Part shown: in pieces, positions 48,389-59,400 of the stretch
How the letters are laid out: every line of letters starts with the position of its first letter
How positions within the stretch are numbered: the stretch's first letter is position 1
Assembly (NCBI RefSeq): GCF_014200375.1
Contig: NZ_JACHBP010000001.1
Span: 248,001 to 312,000, forward strand
Source: Terrimesophilobacter mesophilus
GTDB lineage: Bacteria > Actinomycetota > Actinomycetes > Actinomycetales > Microbacteriaceae
Length of the DNA: 64,000 bases
Direction: 5' to 3'
Position numbers and translations under genes: made by a program
Notes under the pieces: generated by a model
Databases searched by the model: none
Told to the model about the DNA's origin: nothing
What the model saw: the letters and a program-made list of their open reading frames with translations, nothing else

Positions 48389-50335
48389 GTGAGCTCCAAC
48401 ACCACCGACCCCATGGTCGGCCGTCTCATCGACGGCCGCTACCAGGTGCGCTCACGCATCGCCCGCGGCGGAATGGCGACCGTCTACCTCGCCACCGACC
48501 TCCGACTCGAACGACGGGTCGCGATCAAGGTCATGCACGGCCACCTCGCCGACGACACGCAGTACAAGGCCCGCTTCATCCAGGAGGCGCGATCGGCCGC
48601 CCGCCTCGCCCACCCCAATGTCGTGAACGTCTACGACCAGGGTCAGGATGCCGACACCGCGTACCTGGTGATGGAGTACCTGCCCGGCATCACGCTGCGC
48701 GAGCTGCTCCACGAGCATCCGGTGCTCACGACCGACCAGGCCATGGACATCATGGACGCGATCCTGTCCGGGCTCGCCGCAGCCCATCGGAACGGTATCG
48801 TCCACCGGGACCTGAAGCCGGAGAATGTGCTCCTCGCCGACGATGGCCGGATCAAGATCAGCGACTTCGGGCTGGCTCGAGCTGCCACAGCGCAGACGGC
48901 GACCGGGAATGCGCTCCTTGGAACCATCGCGTACCTGTCCCCCGAGCTCGTGACGCGAGGCGTCGCCGACGCACGCAGCGACATCTACGCGGTGGGCATC
49001 ATGCTCTACGAGATGCTCGCGGGTGAGCAGCCCTATAAGGGCGAGCAGCCATTCCAGATCGCGCAGCAGCACGCGAACGACACCGTGCCGACGCCCAGCA
49101 GCAAGAACCCCAGGGTCCCTGCCGAACTTGACGAGCTCGTTCTCTGGGCGACCGCGAGGGATCCCGAGCAGCGGCCGCGCGATGCCAGGGCTATGCTCGA
49201 GCAGCTCCACGAGACGCGGCACATCCTCGAGGGCGGCCAGAAGCCGGCACCGACGCCGGCAACCATGCAGACGATGGTCATGCCGTCTGCGGCGCCGCGG
49301 GCGGCGGAGACCGAGACCCAGGTGCTCGGGACTCGCGTACGGCAGCGCACGGGCCCGATCGCATCGGACAGTGCGGCGACCCTCTCCACCCTGGCCGATC
49401 GCCGGCACTCCAGGAGCCGCTGGCTCTTCGCGCTCATCCTCATCCTCGTCGCTCTCGCCGGCGCGACGGGATGGTATTTCGGAACCGGCCCTGGCTCCAA
49501 GGTCTCGATCCCGGACGTCGCAGGGAAGGATGTCGCGGCGGCGACGGCCATTCTCCTGAAGAGCGACCTCACGGTGTCGAAGGAGACGAAGGGGGAATTC
49601 ACCACGACCGTCCCCGAGGGCAAGGTCGTGGGAACCGATCCGAAGATCGGATCCAGTGTCGCTCACGGTGGCACCGTGACGATCATCGTCTCCAAGGGGC
49701 CGGAGCCGCTCGCCATGCCTCCCGTCGTCGGCGGTACGGAGGATGCGGCCCGCGCGGCGCTCGAACCCCATTTCGACCTCCAGGAGACGCAGTACCAGTT
49801 CGATTCCGGCCAGGCGGCGGGGATCGTCCTCGCGGTCTACGGTGTCGATCGCACCGGCAAGGAGCTGGACCTCTCGACTGTCACCGAGTACTGGGACGGT
49901 CAGCCCATCACCCTGACCGTGTCACTCGGTCCGATTCCCGATGTTCGGGGAATGTCGGTCGCGGAGGCCCAGAAGGCGCTGTCAGACAAGGATCTCGTGG
50001 GCTCGCGCTCGGACAAGCTCCATGACTGGAGCGATGACGTTCCCGAGGGCGACGTCATCGGGTACAAGCCGCTGCCGGAGGGGACCGTCGTGACCAAGGG
50101 CACGGAGTTGCAGCTCATCGTGTCCGACGGTGTCGAGCAGGTTCCGGTGCCAGATGTCGTCGGATTGAGCTGGTACGAGGCGAAGAAGACGCTGCTCGAT
50201 GCGGGGTTCAAGCTCGACTATGACGCACGGGCGGATCTCCTGCCCTCCGCCGTGGAAGTTCGCAAGACCGACCCCCGGGCCGGCGCGACCGTCGACAAGG
50301 GATCGACCATCCACGTCGAGTTCAAAGGCTTTTGA
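48389..50335 (+). CDS. pknL: Ser/Thr protein kinase with PASTA domains
   Basis: 648 residues. Kinase domain 18-280: glycine loop IARGGMATVYLATD, Lys47 (VAIK), catalytic HRDLKPEN with Asp141, DFG Asp159, and activation-loop threonines around TAQTATGN. A membrane helix at about 345-367 is followed by an extracellular region with several PASTA repeats (about 370-648; SIPDVAGKD, PDVRGMSVAEAQ, VPDVVGLSWYEAKK). It senses muropeptide/lipid II outside and phosphorylates division and metabolic proteins inside. Symbol by position next to the Rv2175c-like gene; mycobacterial PknL lacks PASTA repeats, so orthology is uncertain. Ends 9 bp from convergent aroG. Confidence 0.93.
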   Translation: MSSNTTDPMVGRLIDGRYQVRSRIARGGMATVYLATDLRLERRVAIKVMHGHLADDTQYKARFIQEARSAARLAHPNVVNVYDQGQDADTAYLVMEYLPGITLRELLHEHPVLTTDQAMDIMDAILSGLAAAHRNGIVHRDLKPENVLLADDGRIKISDFGLARAATAQTATGNALLGTIAYLSPELVTRGVADARSDIYAVGIMLYEMLAGEQPYKGEQPFQIAQQHANDTVPTPSSKNPRVPAELDELVLWATARDPEQRPRDARAMLEQLHETRHILEGGQKPAPTPATMQTMVMPSAAPRAAETETQVLGTRVRQRTGPIASDSAATLSTLADRRHSRSRWLFALILILVALAGATGWYFGTGPGSKVSIPDVAGKDVAAATAILLKSDLTVSKETKGEFTTTVPEGKVVGTDPKIGSSVAHGGTVTIIVSKGPEPLAMPPVVGGTEDAARAALEPHFDLQETQYQFDSGQAAGIVLAVYGVDRTGKELDLSTVTEYWDGQPITLTVSLGPIPDVRGMSVAEAQKALSDKDLVGSRSDKLHDWSDDVPEGDVIGYKPLPEGTVVTKGTELQLIVSDGVEQVPVPDVVGLSWYEAKKTLLDAGFKLDYDARADLLPSAVEVRKTDPRAGATVDKGSTIHVEFKGF

Positions 50336-50344
50336 GCGGGCTAG

Positions 50345-51715
50345 TCAGCGCGCCCCCAGTTCCTCCGCGACGAGGAAGGCGAGTTCGAGCGACTGCATGT
50401 GGTTGAGCCGCGGGTCGCACAGCGATTCGTAGCGCATGGCGAGAGCCGACTCGTCGATCTGCTCCGATCCGCCGAGGCATTCGGTCACGTCGTCGCCTGT
50501 CAGCTCGATGTGGATGCCTCCGGGGTGCGTGCCGACGGCGCGGTGGGCTTCGAAGAAGCCCTTCACCTCGTCCACCACATCGTCGAATCTCCGCGTCTTG
50601 TAGCCCGTGGGGGTGGTCAATCCGTTTCCGTGCATCGGGTCGCTCACCCACAGCGGTGTCGCACCGCTCGCCGAGACGGCCTCGAGCAACGGCGGCAACG
50701 TGTCCCGGATGAGGCTGGCACCCATTCGCGTGATGAATGTCAGCCGCCCGGGTTCGCGATCCGGATCCAGGCGCTCGATGAGCTCCAGAACCTGCGCGGG
50801 CGTCGCCGAGGGGCCGAGCTTCACGCCGAGGGGGTTTCGCACACGGGACAGGAAGTCGATGTGGGCGCCATCCGGTTGCCTCGTGCGCTCCCCCACCCAG
50901 ACGAAGTGCGCCGACGTGTCGTAGGGCGTTCCGGTGCGCGAATCGATCCGGGTCAATGGACGCTCGTAGTCCATGAGCAGCGCTTCGTGGGAGGTGTAGA
51001 ACTCGGTGCGCTTGAGCGCTTCGAAGTCCGCCCCGCACGCCATCATGAACTTGATCGCTCGATCGATTTCGCGTGCCATGTGCTCGTACCGCACGTTGGC
51101 TGGGTTTCGCGCGAAGCCCTGGTTCCAGCTGTGCACCTGGCGCAGGTCGGCGAATCCGCCCTGCGTGAAGGCGCGGATCAGATTGAGGGTGCTGGCCGCC
51201 GTATGGTAGCCGCGTACGAGCCGCGCAGGGTCTGCCGTGCGGGACTCCGGGGTGAAGTCGTAACCGTTCACGACGTCGCCGCGGTAGGCGGGAAGCGTGA
51301 CGTCGCCGCGGGTTTCGGTCTCGCTCGAACGGGGCTTCGCGAACTGGCCTGCCATCCGGCCCATCTTGATGACCGGCATCGACGCGCCATAGGTGAGCAC
51401 GACCGCCATCTGAAGGATGGTCTTGACCCGATCCCGAATCTGGTCCGCTGTCGCCGCCGCGAACGTCTCTGCGCAGTCTCCGCCCTGCAGGAGGAACGCC
51501 TCGCCGCGTGCGGCGCTCGCGAGCCGGGTGCGCAGGATGTCCACCTCGCCGGCGAAGACGAGGGGCGGCAGCGACGACAACTCCTGAGACGCCGCGGATA
51601 CCGCCTCGCTTGAGGGCCAGGCCGGTTGCTGCGCGATCGGGAGGGAGCGCCAATAGTCGAGCCCGTCGATCACTGCCGGTTCGGCAAGGACGACTGGTTC
51701 GGACGGATCGACCAC
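50345..51715 (-). CDS. aroG: Class II 3-deoxy-7-phosphoheptulonate synthase
   Basis: 456 residues. First enzyme of the shikimate pathway (PEP + erythrose 4-phosphate). Class II signatures: FLLQGGDCAETF with the metal/PEP-site Cys, GRMAGQFAKPRSS, VKLGPSATPAQVLEL, WVSDPMHGNG and GIHIELTGDDVTECLGG. Length matches plant/mycobacterial-type AroG (Rv2178c). GTG start. It keeps the mycobacterial neighbourhood next to the kinase. Confidence 0.97.
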   Translation of the reverse strand: MVDPSEPVVLAEPAVIDGLDYWRSLPIAQQPAWPSSEAVSAASQELSSLPPLVFAGEVDILRTRLASAARGEAFLLQGGDCAETFAAATADQIRDRVKTILQMAVVLTYGASMPVIKMGRMAGQFAKPRSSETETRGDVTLPAYRGDVVNGYDFTPESRTADPARLVRGYHTAASTLNLIRAFTQGGFADLRQVHSWNQGFARNPANVRYEHMAREIDRAIKFMMACGADFEALKRTEFYTSHEALLMDYERPLTRIDSRTGTPYDTSAHFVWVGERTRQPDGAHIDFLSRVRNPLGVKLGPSATPAQVLELIERLDPDREPGRLTFITRMGASLIRDTLPPLLEAVSASGATPLWVSDPMHGNGLTTPTGYKTRRFDDVVDEVKGFFEAHRAVGTHPGGIHIELTGDDVTECLGGSEQIDESALAMRYESLCDPRLNHMQSLELAFLVAEELGAR

Positions 51716-51850
51716 TGGATGCTCCTTGAGTGGGTCGTCGGCGCGATCGTGAACGGAACGCGCGAGGCGGAGGAAATGCTGCAGCGGTGCAGCGGCACCC
51801 GGACCTGCCGGGGTTCCCAGCCTATCGGGAGACCGAGCCCTGCGTCGGAA

Positions 51851-52540
51851 CTACCGACTCCGACTGCCGGACTGTTCCTTCACTGTGCTCGCATAGACGT
51901 CGACGTACTCCTGGTCGCTCAGGTGACTGAGCTCGTACATGATCTCGTCGGTGATCGACCGCAGGATGAAACGGTCGCTCTCCATGCCCTCGAACCGGGA
52001 GAAGTCGAGCGGTTGACCGATGACGACTCCGATCCGTCCCACCTTCGGGAGCCGACGACCGATCGGCATGACCTTCTCGGTGTCGATCATGGCGACCGGG
52101 ACCACGGGAACTCCCCCTTCGAGGACCATCCGGGCGACCCCGGTGCGACCCCGATACAGTTTCCCGTCGGGACTCCTCGTCCCTTCCGGATAGATACCGA
52201 GCACCTCACCGCGGCCGAGCACGCCAAGGCCGGTGCGCAGGCTCGCCTCCGAAGCCTTGCCGCCCGAACGGTCGATGGGAAGCATCCCCGCGGCCTTGAG
52301 GAAGTTCTTGATCGCCCAGCCCTTGATGCCCCTGGCCGTGTAGTAGTCGCTCTTGGCCAGGAACGTCACGCGACGCTCGATCACGAGCGGAAGGAACACG
52401 GAGTCGATGAAGGACAGGTGATTGCTCGCGAGGATCACGCCGCCCGTGCGCGGGATGTTCTCGGCCCCCGTCACCCACGGCCGGAAAGCGGTGCGCAGGA
52501 TCGGTCCGGCGATCAGGTTCTTCATGAACCAGTAGAACAT
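51851..52540 (-). CDS. PlsC-like 1-acylglycerol-3-phosphate acyltransferase
   Basis: 229 residues. Acyltransferase motif I is SNHLSFIDS (His-x4-Asp), motif III is YPEGTRSPDG and motif IV is VPVVPVAMI. It probably acylates lysophosphatidic acid for phospholipid synthesis. It is divergent from the acyl-CoA ligase gene 150 bp away, which could supply its acyl donor. Confidence 0.92.
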   Translation of the reverse strand: MFYWFMKNLIAGPILRTAFRPWVTGAENIPRTGGVILASNHLSFIDSVFLPLVIERRVTFLAKSDYYTARGIKGWAIKNFLKAAGMLPIDRSGGKASEASLRTGLGVLGRGEVLGIYPEGTRSPDGKLYRGRTGVARMVLEGGVPVVPVAMIDTEKVMPIGRRLPKVGRIGVVIGQPLDFSRFEGMESDRFILRSITDEIMYELSHLSDQEYVDVYASTVKEQSGSRSR

Positions 52541-52689
52541 CCGAGACCTTCCGAGAGTGCGACTCCACCGCGTAACGGCAATGTCACAAGCCTACCCGCG
52601 GAACGGTTCCACCCCGAAGCGGGCCGAGCTCGCCCAGCACGACCAGATAGAGTGTATGGAATGACCTGACCGGTACCAAAGGAGTTGCC

Positions 52690-54516
52690 GTGGACCACTA
52701 CGACATGCCCGCCATCGTTCCCGCAGACCCTGAGGCGAACGCGACCGATCTCCTGATGGAACGGGTGAAAGAGACACCCGAGCTCGCGCTCTTCTCGCTG
52801 CCGACCCACGACGGCGGCTGGACCGATGTGACCGCCTCGGAGTTCCTCCGCCAGGTTCAAGCGCTCGCGAAGGGTTTCGTCGCCGCAGGCATCCAGCCCG
52901 GCGACAAGATCGGGCTCATGTGCAAGACCCGCTACGAGTGGACGCTCATCGACTTCGGCATCTGGTTCGCGGGTGCGATCATGGTGCCCATCTACGAGAC
53001 CTCCTCCCCGTCGCAGCTCCAGTGGAACCTCAATGACTCGGGCGCTGTTGCGATGATCACCGAGACGCCGGATCATTTCGCACGATTCGACGAAGCGCAC
53101 CCTGACCTCCCGCTCATCACCAACGTGTGGAAGATCGACACCGGCGACCTCGACAAGCTCGCAGCATCCGGCACCGACATCCCGGACGAGGAGATCGAGC
53201 GGCGCCGGAACCTCGCAAAGGGCTCGGACCTCGCAACGCTCATCTACACGGCGGGCACGACCGGCCGGCCCAAGGGCTGCATGCTGACCCACTCCAACTT
53301 CGTCGAACTCACCCGCAACGCGAGAGGGGCGATCCCCGAGGTCGTCAACACGGAGTCCAGCACTCTGCTCTTCATCACCCTCGCCCACATCTTCGCCCGG
53401 TTCATCTCGGTGCTCGCCATCGTCGGCGGCGTCAAGGTCGGACACCAGCCGGACACCAAGCAGCTCCTCCCGGCGATGGGCTCCTTCCGGCCCACGTTCC
53501 TCCTCGCGGTACCCCGCGTGTTCGAGAAGGTCTACAACTCCTCGGAGCAGAAGGCCGAGGGCGGCGGGAAGGGCAAGATCTTCCGCAAGGCGGCAGCGGT
53601 CGCCGTCGCGCACTCGAAGGCGCTGGATGCCGGAAAGGTACCACTAGGCCTCGCGCTCCAGTTCGCCCTCTTCGACCGGCTCGTGCTCAGCAAGATCCGC
53701 GCTGCGCTCGGTGGCCGCGTGAAGTACGCCGTCTCCGGCTCTGCCCCCCTCGGACTGTTCCTCGGCCACTTCTACCGCAGCCTCGGCCTCACGATCCTCG
53801 AGGGCTACGGTCTCACCGAGACGACGGCCCCCATCTCGGTCAACGTGCCATCCAACTTCAAGATCGGCAAGGTCGGTCCCCCGCTGCCCGGATGCGCTGT
53901 GCGCCTCGGTGCGGACGGCGAGATCGAGGCGAAGGGCGTCAACATCTTCGCCGGCTACTGGAACAACGAACAGGCCACGAAGGACACCTTCGACGGCGAG
54001 TGGTTCAAGACCGGAGACATCGGCACGATCGACGACGAAGGCTACCTCGAGATCACCGGCCGGAAGAAGGAGATGATCGTCACGGCAGGCGGCAAGAACG
54101 TCGCACCCGCGATCCTGGAGGACCCCATCCGCTCGAACCCGATCATCGGGCAGGTCGTCGTCGTCGGCGACCAGCGACCCTTCATCGGGGCCCTCATCAC
54201 CCTCGATGAGGAGATGCTTCCGGTCTGGCTCAACAACAACGGCGAGGACGCCACGATGTCGGTGGATGAGGCGGCGAAGAACCCGAAGGTGCTCGCCGAG
54301 ATCCAGACCGCCATCGATCGCGCGAACAAGTCGGTCTCGCGTGCGGAGTCGATCCGGAAGTTCGTCATCCTCCCGCACGACCTCACGGAAGCGAGCGGAC
54401 ACCTCACGCCGAAGCTGAGCATCAAGCGGAACGTCATCCTCAAGGACTTCACCGACACGATCGACGGTCTGTACGAGGATGCGCCGGCGACGCAGGGGCA
54501 CTCGGTCGTCGGTTAG
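52690..54516 (+). CDS. Long-chain fatty-acid--CoA ligase (FadD15-like)
   Basis: 608 residues. ANL superfamily: ATP loop YTAGTTGRPKGCMLTH, VSGSAPLGLFLGHFY, EGYGLTETTAPIS, GEWFKTGDIGTID and the hinge/lysine motif ITGRKKEMIVTAGGKNVAP. Activates fatty acids to CoA thioesters. GTG start with AAAGGAG upstream. The neighbourhood (plsC-like, aroG, kinase) corresponds to fadD15 (Rv2187) in mycobacteria. Ends 16 bp from convergent def. Confidence 0.95.
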   Translation: MDHYDMPAIVPADPEANATDLLMERVKETPELALFSLPTHDGGWTDVTASEFLRQVQALAKGFVAAGIQPGDKIGLMCKTRYEWTLIDFGIWFAGAIMVPIYETSSPSQLQWNLNDSGAVAMITETPDHFARFDEAHPDLPLITNVWKIDTGDLDKLAASGTDIPDEEIERRRNLAKGSDLATLIYTAGTTGRPKGCMLTHSNFVELTRNARGAIPEVVNTESSTLLFITLAHIFARFISVLAIVGGVKVGHQPDTKQLLPAMGSFRPTFLLAVPRVFEKVYNSSEQKAEGGGKGKIFRKAAAVAVAHSKALDAGKVPLGLALQFALFDRLVLSKIRAALGGRVKYAVSGSAPLGLFLGHFYRSLGLTILEGYGLTETTAPISVNVPSNFKIGKVGPPLPGCAVRLGADGEIEAKGVNIFAGYWNNEQATKDTFDGEWFKTGDIGTIDDEGYLEITGRKKEMIVTAGGKNVAPAILEDPIRSNPIIGQVVVVGDQRPFIGALITLDEEMLPVWLNNNGEDATMSVDEAAKNPKVLAEIQTAIDRANKSVSRAESIRKFVILPHDLTEASGHLTPKLSIKRNVILKDFTDTIDGLYEDAPATQGHSVVG

Positions 54517-54532
54517 GGCTTGCCCGGAAGGG

Positions 54533-55024
54533 TCAGAACCAGTCCGACTCGCGGATGAGCCGCATGGCTTCGCGTTTGCGGTCCCGGTCGAGCCCCTCGA
54601 TGAAGAGCTTGCCGTCGAGATGGTCGCACTCGTGCTGCAGCGCCTGGGCGAGCAGGCCATCGCCGGACAGCTCCACCGGATCACCGGCGAGGTCGACACC
54701 GGTCACGCGCGCCCACGGATGGCGGGATCGCTGGAAATAGAAGCCGGGCACAGAAAGGCATCCCTCGTCGACGAGTTGCGGTTCACCCGTAACCTCGACG
54801 AGCACAGGGTTCAGGATGTACCCGACCTCGCCGTCGATGTTGTAGCTGAACGCCCGCTGGTTCACGCCGATCTGCGGAGCTGCCACCCCTGCACGCCCGG
54901 GAAGCCTCACCGTGTCGAGGAGATCCTCCACGAGCCCGTCGACCGACGGGTCTCCCACCTCGATGGGGTCGGAGATCGTACGGAGTACCGGGTCACCGAA
55001 GACCCGGATCTGGCGTGCCGTCAT
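54533..55024 (-). CDS. def: Peptide deformylase
   Basis: 163 residues. Metal-dependent removal of the N-terminal formyl group. The three family motifs are present: GVAAPQIG (46-53), EGCLSVP (87-93, ligand Cys89) and QHECDHLDG (ligands His131 and His135, catalytic Glu132). The sequence is slightly shortened and lacks an extended C-terminal helix. It follows the MinD-like gene by 21 bp on the same strand. Confidence 0.97.
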   Translation of the reverse strand: MTARQIRVFGDPVLRTISDPIEVGDPSVDGLVEDLLDTVRLPGRAGVAAPQIGVNQRAFSYNIDGEVGYILNPVLVEVTGEPQLVDEGCLSVPGFYFQRSRHPWARVTGVDLAGDPVELSGDGLLAQALQHECDHLDGKLFIEGLDRDRKREAMRLIRESDWF

Positions 55025-55045
55025 CGTGTGGAGGCTCCCGCTGTC

Positions 55046-56335
55046 CTACTCGTCCCGCGTCGACGGAAGCCCGTCGGCGACGAGAGCGGCGAGCTCCCGC
55101 GCACTCGCGCGGGTGAGGGGCTGGAGCCTCGAATAATCGATGACCGACCCCGCGGCCAGAAGCGGATCATACGGAATACGGATGATCTCCCGCACCCGTG
55201 AACGGAAGTGCGCCTCGATCTCGTCGATCTTCACGAGGTTGGTGCCCTGGGTCGCGGTGTTGAGCGCGACGACGGCGTTCCGCACGAGTGCGCCGTACCC
55301 GTTCGCCTCCAGCCAGGTGAGCGTCTCCGAGGCCAGCCGCGCTTCGTCGACGCTTCCTCCCGACACGATGACGACGGAGTCGGCGCGCTGCAGGGTCGCC
55401 CTCATCACAGAGTGGACGATTCCTGTTCCGCAGTCGGTGAGGACGATCGAGTAGAAGCGCGCGGCCAGGTCGGCGACGACGTTGTAGTCGTCCTCGTCGA
55501 AGGCGTCGGAGAGCAGCGGATCCGTATCCGAGGCGAGGATGTCCAGCCTGGTCTCGTCGCGCGAGACGAGGTTGGCGAAGTCGCTGAACGTCGTGATGGA
55601 CGCCGCTTTGGTGACGACATCCCTCACCGTGGACCTGGTCTGCTTGCTCACCCGCTCTGCGAGCGTTCCGCGGTCAGGGTTCGCGTCGATCGCGATCACG
55701 CGGTCTTCGCGCACATCCGACATCGCCATCCCGAGGAGCGTCGTGATGGTCGTCTTGCCCACGCCGCCCTTGCGCGTGAGGACGGGCACGAAACGGGTAC
55801 CGCCGTCGAGCCTCTTGCTGATGCGGGCGTCCAACTCCTTGCGCGCCTTCACCCGCTTCGAATCGCCGAGGTTGATGAGATGGAACGTGCTCGAATACAC
55901 GAGTTCCTGCCACAGCCCCTCCGGGCGGGGGCGCTTGCGGCCGTGCTGCTCGAGAAGCCGGTCGGCGGTCAGCATCGCCGCCGACTCCGGAGTGGACGAC
56001 ACGTCACCACGCAACCGGTTCCGCCTGCTGTGCTTCTCGTCGGCCTCGCGATCCGACGGTGCAGGCTCGACGGGATCCGGCATGACGGGGATGAGATTGA
56101 TGGATGTCGTCGAGATCTGGCGGCCGAGGATGGAGCCGGCTCGCAGGGTCTCGTCGTCGATCGAGACGGCTCGCTCCTCATCGGGGGTGGAGTGGATCTC
56201 CTCCGGCAGCGTCACGTCGATCGTGAGGCTCGTCGGCAGCTCGCCGGACACACGGTCGCCGGACACGAGATCACCCGTCACGTGACGGTCGGCTGGCTCA
56301 GCACCGTCCCCGGTCTTCCTGGTCTTGGTAGCCAC
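55046..56335 (-). CDS. MinD/ParA-like P-loop ATPase with long N-terminal region
   Basis: 429 residues. The first about 180 residues are charged and low-complexity with no recognised domain. The ATPase core begins with the deviant Walker A RKGGVGKTT (Lys189 signature, Lys194), continues with VIAIDANPDRGTL (A') and IVLTDCGTGIVHSVM (Walker B region), and ends at about 429. It resembles MinD-like ATPases associated with type VII secretion or positioning, but no partner gene is here, so the cargo is unknown. GTG start, 72 bp after pyc. Confidence 0.88.
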   Translation of the reverse strand: MATKTRKTGDGAEPADRHVTGDLVSGDRVSGELPTSLTIDVTLPEEIHSTPDEERAVSIDDETLRAGSILGRQISTTSINLIPVMPDPVEPAPSDREADEKHSRRNRLRGDVSSTPESAAMLTADRLLEQHGRKRPRPEGLWQELVYSSTFHLINLGDSKRVKARKELDARISKRLDGGTRFVPVLTRKGGVGKTTITTLLGMAMSDVREDRVIAIDANPDRGTLAERVSKQTRSTVRDVVTKAASITTFSDFANLVSRDETRLDILASDTDPLLSDAFDEDDYNVVADLAARFYSIVLTDCGTGIVHSVMRATLQRADSVVIVSGGSVDEARLASETLTWLEANGYGALVRNAVVALNTATQGTNLVKIDEIEAHFRSRVREIIRIPYDPLLAAGSVIDYSRLQPLTRASARELAALVADGLPSTRDE

Positions 56336-56407
56336 AGCGAAAAGGCCCTTCCTGATCGGACCCCCCAGCTTACAACGGAGTGGCCGCTCGCCCGCGGTCG
56401 GGCGGCG

Positions 56408-59400
56408 CTATTCGACGACGAGGAGCAGGTCCCCTGCGTCGACCTGCTGCGTCTGGGGGATCGCCAGTCGTGCGACGGTTCCCGCCACCGAACAGGTGAT
56501 CGCGGCCTCCATCTTCATCGCCTCGATCGACGCGACGACCTGGCCCGCCTCGACGCGGTCGCCTGACGCGACCTTCAGCGACACGACTCCGGAGAACGGT
56601 GCCGCGACCTGGCCGGGCGCAGAAGAGTTCGCCTTCTCCGCCGCCTTCGACTCGACCGTGATCGACAGGTCCCGGACGAACACCGGCCGAAGCTGGCCGT
56701 TGATGACCGTCATGACGGTGCGCATCCCCTTGTCATCCGCTTCGCCGATGGCCTCGAGGCCGACGATGAGGTTGACGCCTGTCTCGATCGACACGACGTG
56801 CTCCGTGCCTGGATGCAGGCCGTAGAGGTAATCGACGGTGTCCATCACCGAGAGGTCGCCGAAGCGGTCCCGGATGTCCTCGAACTGGCGGGTGGGCCCC
56901 GGGAAGAGGAGTCGATTGAGCGTCGCACGACGTGTGGCGGAGTCGGCGTCGAGAGATGCGCTGTCCTCCGGGGCGAGATCCTCGACCTCGATCGACACCG
57001 TCCTTCCGGCCAGCACCTTGCTCCGGAACGGCTCCGGCCATCCGCCGGGCAGGTCGCCCAGCTCACCCGCCATGAAGTTGACGACGGAGTCCGGGATGTC
57101 GTAGCGTCCCGGATTCGCCTCGAAATCCACCGGGTCGGCATCCGCTGCGGCCATCGCCAGCGCGAGGTCGCCGACGACCTTCGACGACGGCGTGACCTTC
57201 GGCGGCCGTCCGAGGATGCGGTTCGCGGCCGCGTACCAGTCCTCGATCTTCTCGAACTGCTCCGAAAGCCCCAGTGCGACGGCCTGGGTCCGGAGGTTCG
57301 AGAGCTGGCCGCCCGGGATCTCATGGTGGTACACGCGACCGGTCGGTCCGGCGAGTCCGGACTCGAACGGGCGATAGGCGTGGCGAACCGCCTCCCAATA
57401 CGGCTCCAGGTCCGACACGGCCTGGAGGGAGAGCCCGGTGTCGCGCTCGGTGTTCGCGAGGGCAGCGACCAGAGCGGAGAGCGGGGGCTGGCTCGTCGTG
57501 CCGGCCATGGGGGCGCTCGCGACATCGACCGCGTCGGCACCCGCGCGGCTCGCTGCCAGCAGCGTTGCCAGTTGCCCGCCGGCGGTGTCATGCGTGTGCA
57601 CATGGACCGGCAGATCGAAGCGCCCTCTCAGCGCTGCTACGAGCTTCTCGGCGGCTCCGGCCCGCAGGAGCCCGGCCATGTCCTTGATCGCGAGGATGTG
57701 GGCTCCGGTGTCGACGATCTGCTCTGCGAGCCGCAGGTAGTAGTCGAGCGTGTAGAGATTCTCGGCCGGGTCGAGAAGGTCGCCCGTGTAGCACAACGCC
57801 ACCTCTGCGACCGACGTTCCCGTGGCGAGCACGGCATCGATGGCCGGCCGCATCCTGTCGACATCGTTGAGCGCATCGAATATCCGGAAGATGTCGACGC
57901 CGGTGGCCGCAGCCTCGACGACGAACGCGTCGGTCACCTTGGTCGGATACGGCGTGTATCCGACGGTATTGCGCCCTCGGAGAAGCATCTGGATCGCGAT
58001 GTTCGGAAGCGACTCTCGCAATGCGGCGAGGCGCTCCCACGGGTCTTCACCGAGGAACCTGAGCGCAACGTCGTAGGTGGCGCCTCCCCACGCCTCGACC
58101 GAGAACAGCTCAGGGGTCAGCCGGGCGACGTAGGGTGCGACCGTCACGAGATCCTTCGTGCGTACCCTCGTCGCCAGCAGCGACTGGTGGGCGTCACGGA
58201 AGGTCGTGTCTGTGACGGCGAGCGATGTCCTTGCCCGGAGGTCGGCGGCGAAGCCCTGGGGGCCGAGCTCGAGCAGTCGCTCGCGCGAGCCGGCCGGGGC
58301 GGGCGCGTCGACGTCGACGACCGGCAGTTTCACGGAGGGGCTGAAGATGCCGTCGCCGCTTCCGTACGGTTGGTTCACGGTGACGTCCGCGAGCCAGTTG
58401 AGGATCTTCGTCCCCCTGTCCTTCGACGGGCGGGCGTTGACCAGCTCCGGCCGCTCGTCGATGAACGACGTGCTGATGTCGCCTGCGGCGAATGACGGGT
58501 CGTCGAGCACGGCCTGGAGGAACGGGATGTTGGTGGACACACCGCGGATCCGGAATTCTGCGAGCCCCCTCTTCGCCCTCCCGACGGCCGCGGCGAAATC
58601 GTGGCCCCTGCACGTCATCTTCACGAGCATGGAGTCGAAGTGCGGGCTGATCTGGGTCCCGGGGTCGATCGTGCCGCCGTCGAGACGGATGCCGCCACCG
58701 CCTGGCGACCGGTAGGTCGTGATCTTGCCCGTGTCCGGACGGAATCCCGCCGCCGGGTCCTCCGTCGTGATGCGGCACTGCAGTGCCGCTCCGTGCAGCG
58801 TGAGCGTCTCCTGGGCCAGACCCAGCTCCGCCAGGGTCTCCCCCGCAGCGATCCGCATCTGCGCCTGCACGAGGTCGACGTCGGTGATCTCTTCCGTCAC
58901 CGTGTGCTCGACCTGGATGCGGGGGTTCATCTCGATGAAGACGTGCTGGCCGGCGCGCTCCCCCACCGTGTCGAGCAGGAACTCCACCGTTCCGGCGTTC
59001 ACGTAGCCGATCGAGCGCGCGAAGGCGATCGCATCCCGGTAGAGCGCATCCCGGATCACCGGGTCGAGGTTCGGCGCCGGAGCGATCTCGATGACCTTCT
59101 GGTTGCGTCGCTGAACGCTGCAGTCGCGCTCGAACAGGTGCATCGTGTTGCCCGAGGAATCGGCGAGGATCTGCACCTCGATGTGCCGTGGGCGCAGGAC
59201 GGCCTGCTCGAGGAACATCGTCGGGTCCCCGAACGCGCTGTCCGCCTCCCTCATGGCCTCCTCGAGCGCCTGGCGCAGGTCCTCCGGACGGTCCACACGG
59301 CGCATCCCTCGACCGCCGCCGCCGGCGACGGCCTTGGCGAAGAGCGGGAACCCGATACCGTCCGCGCCCGCCAGGAGGTCGTCCAGGTCCTTCGACGCCG

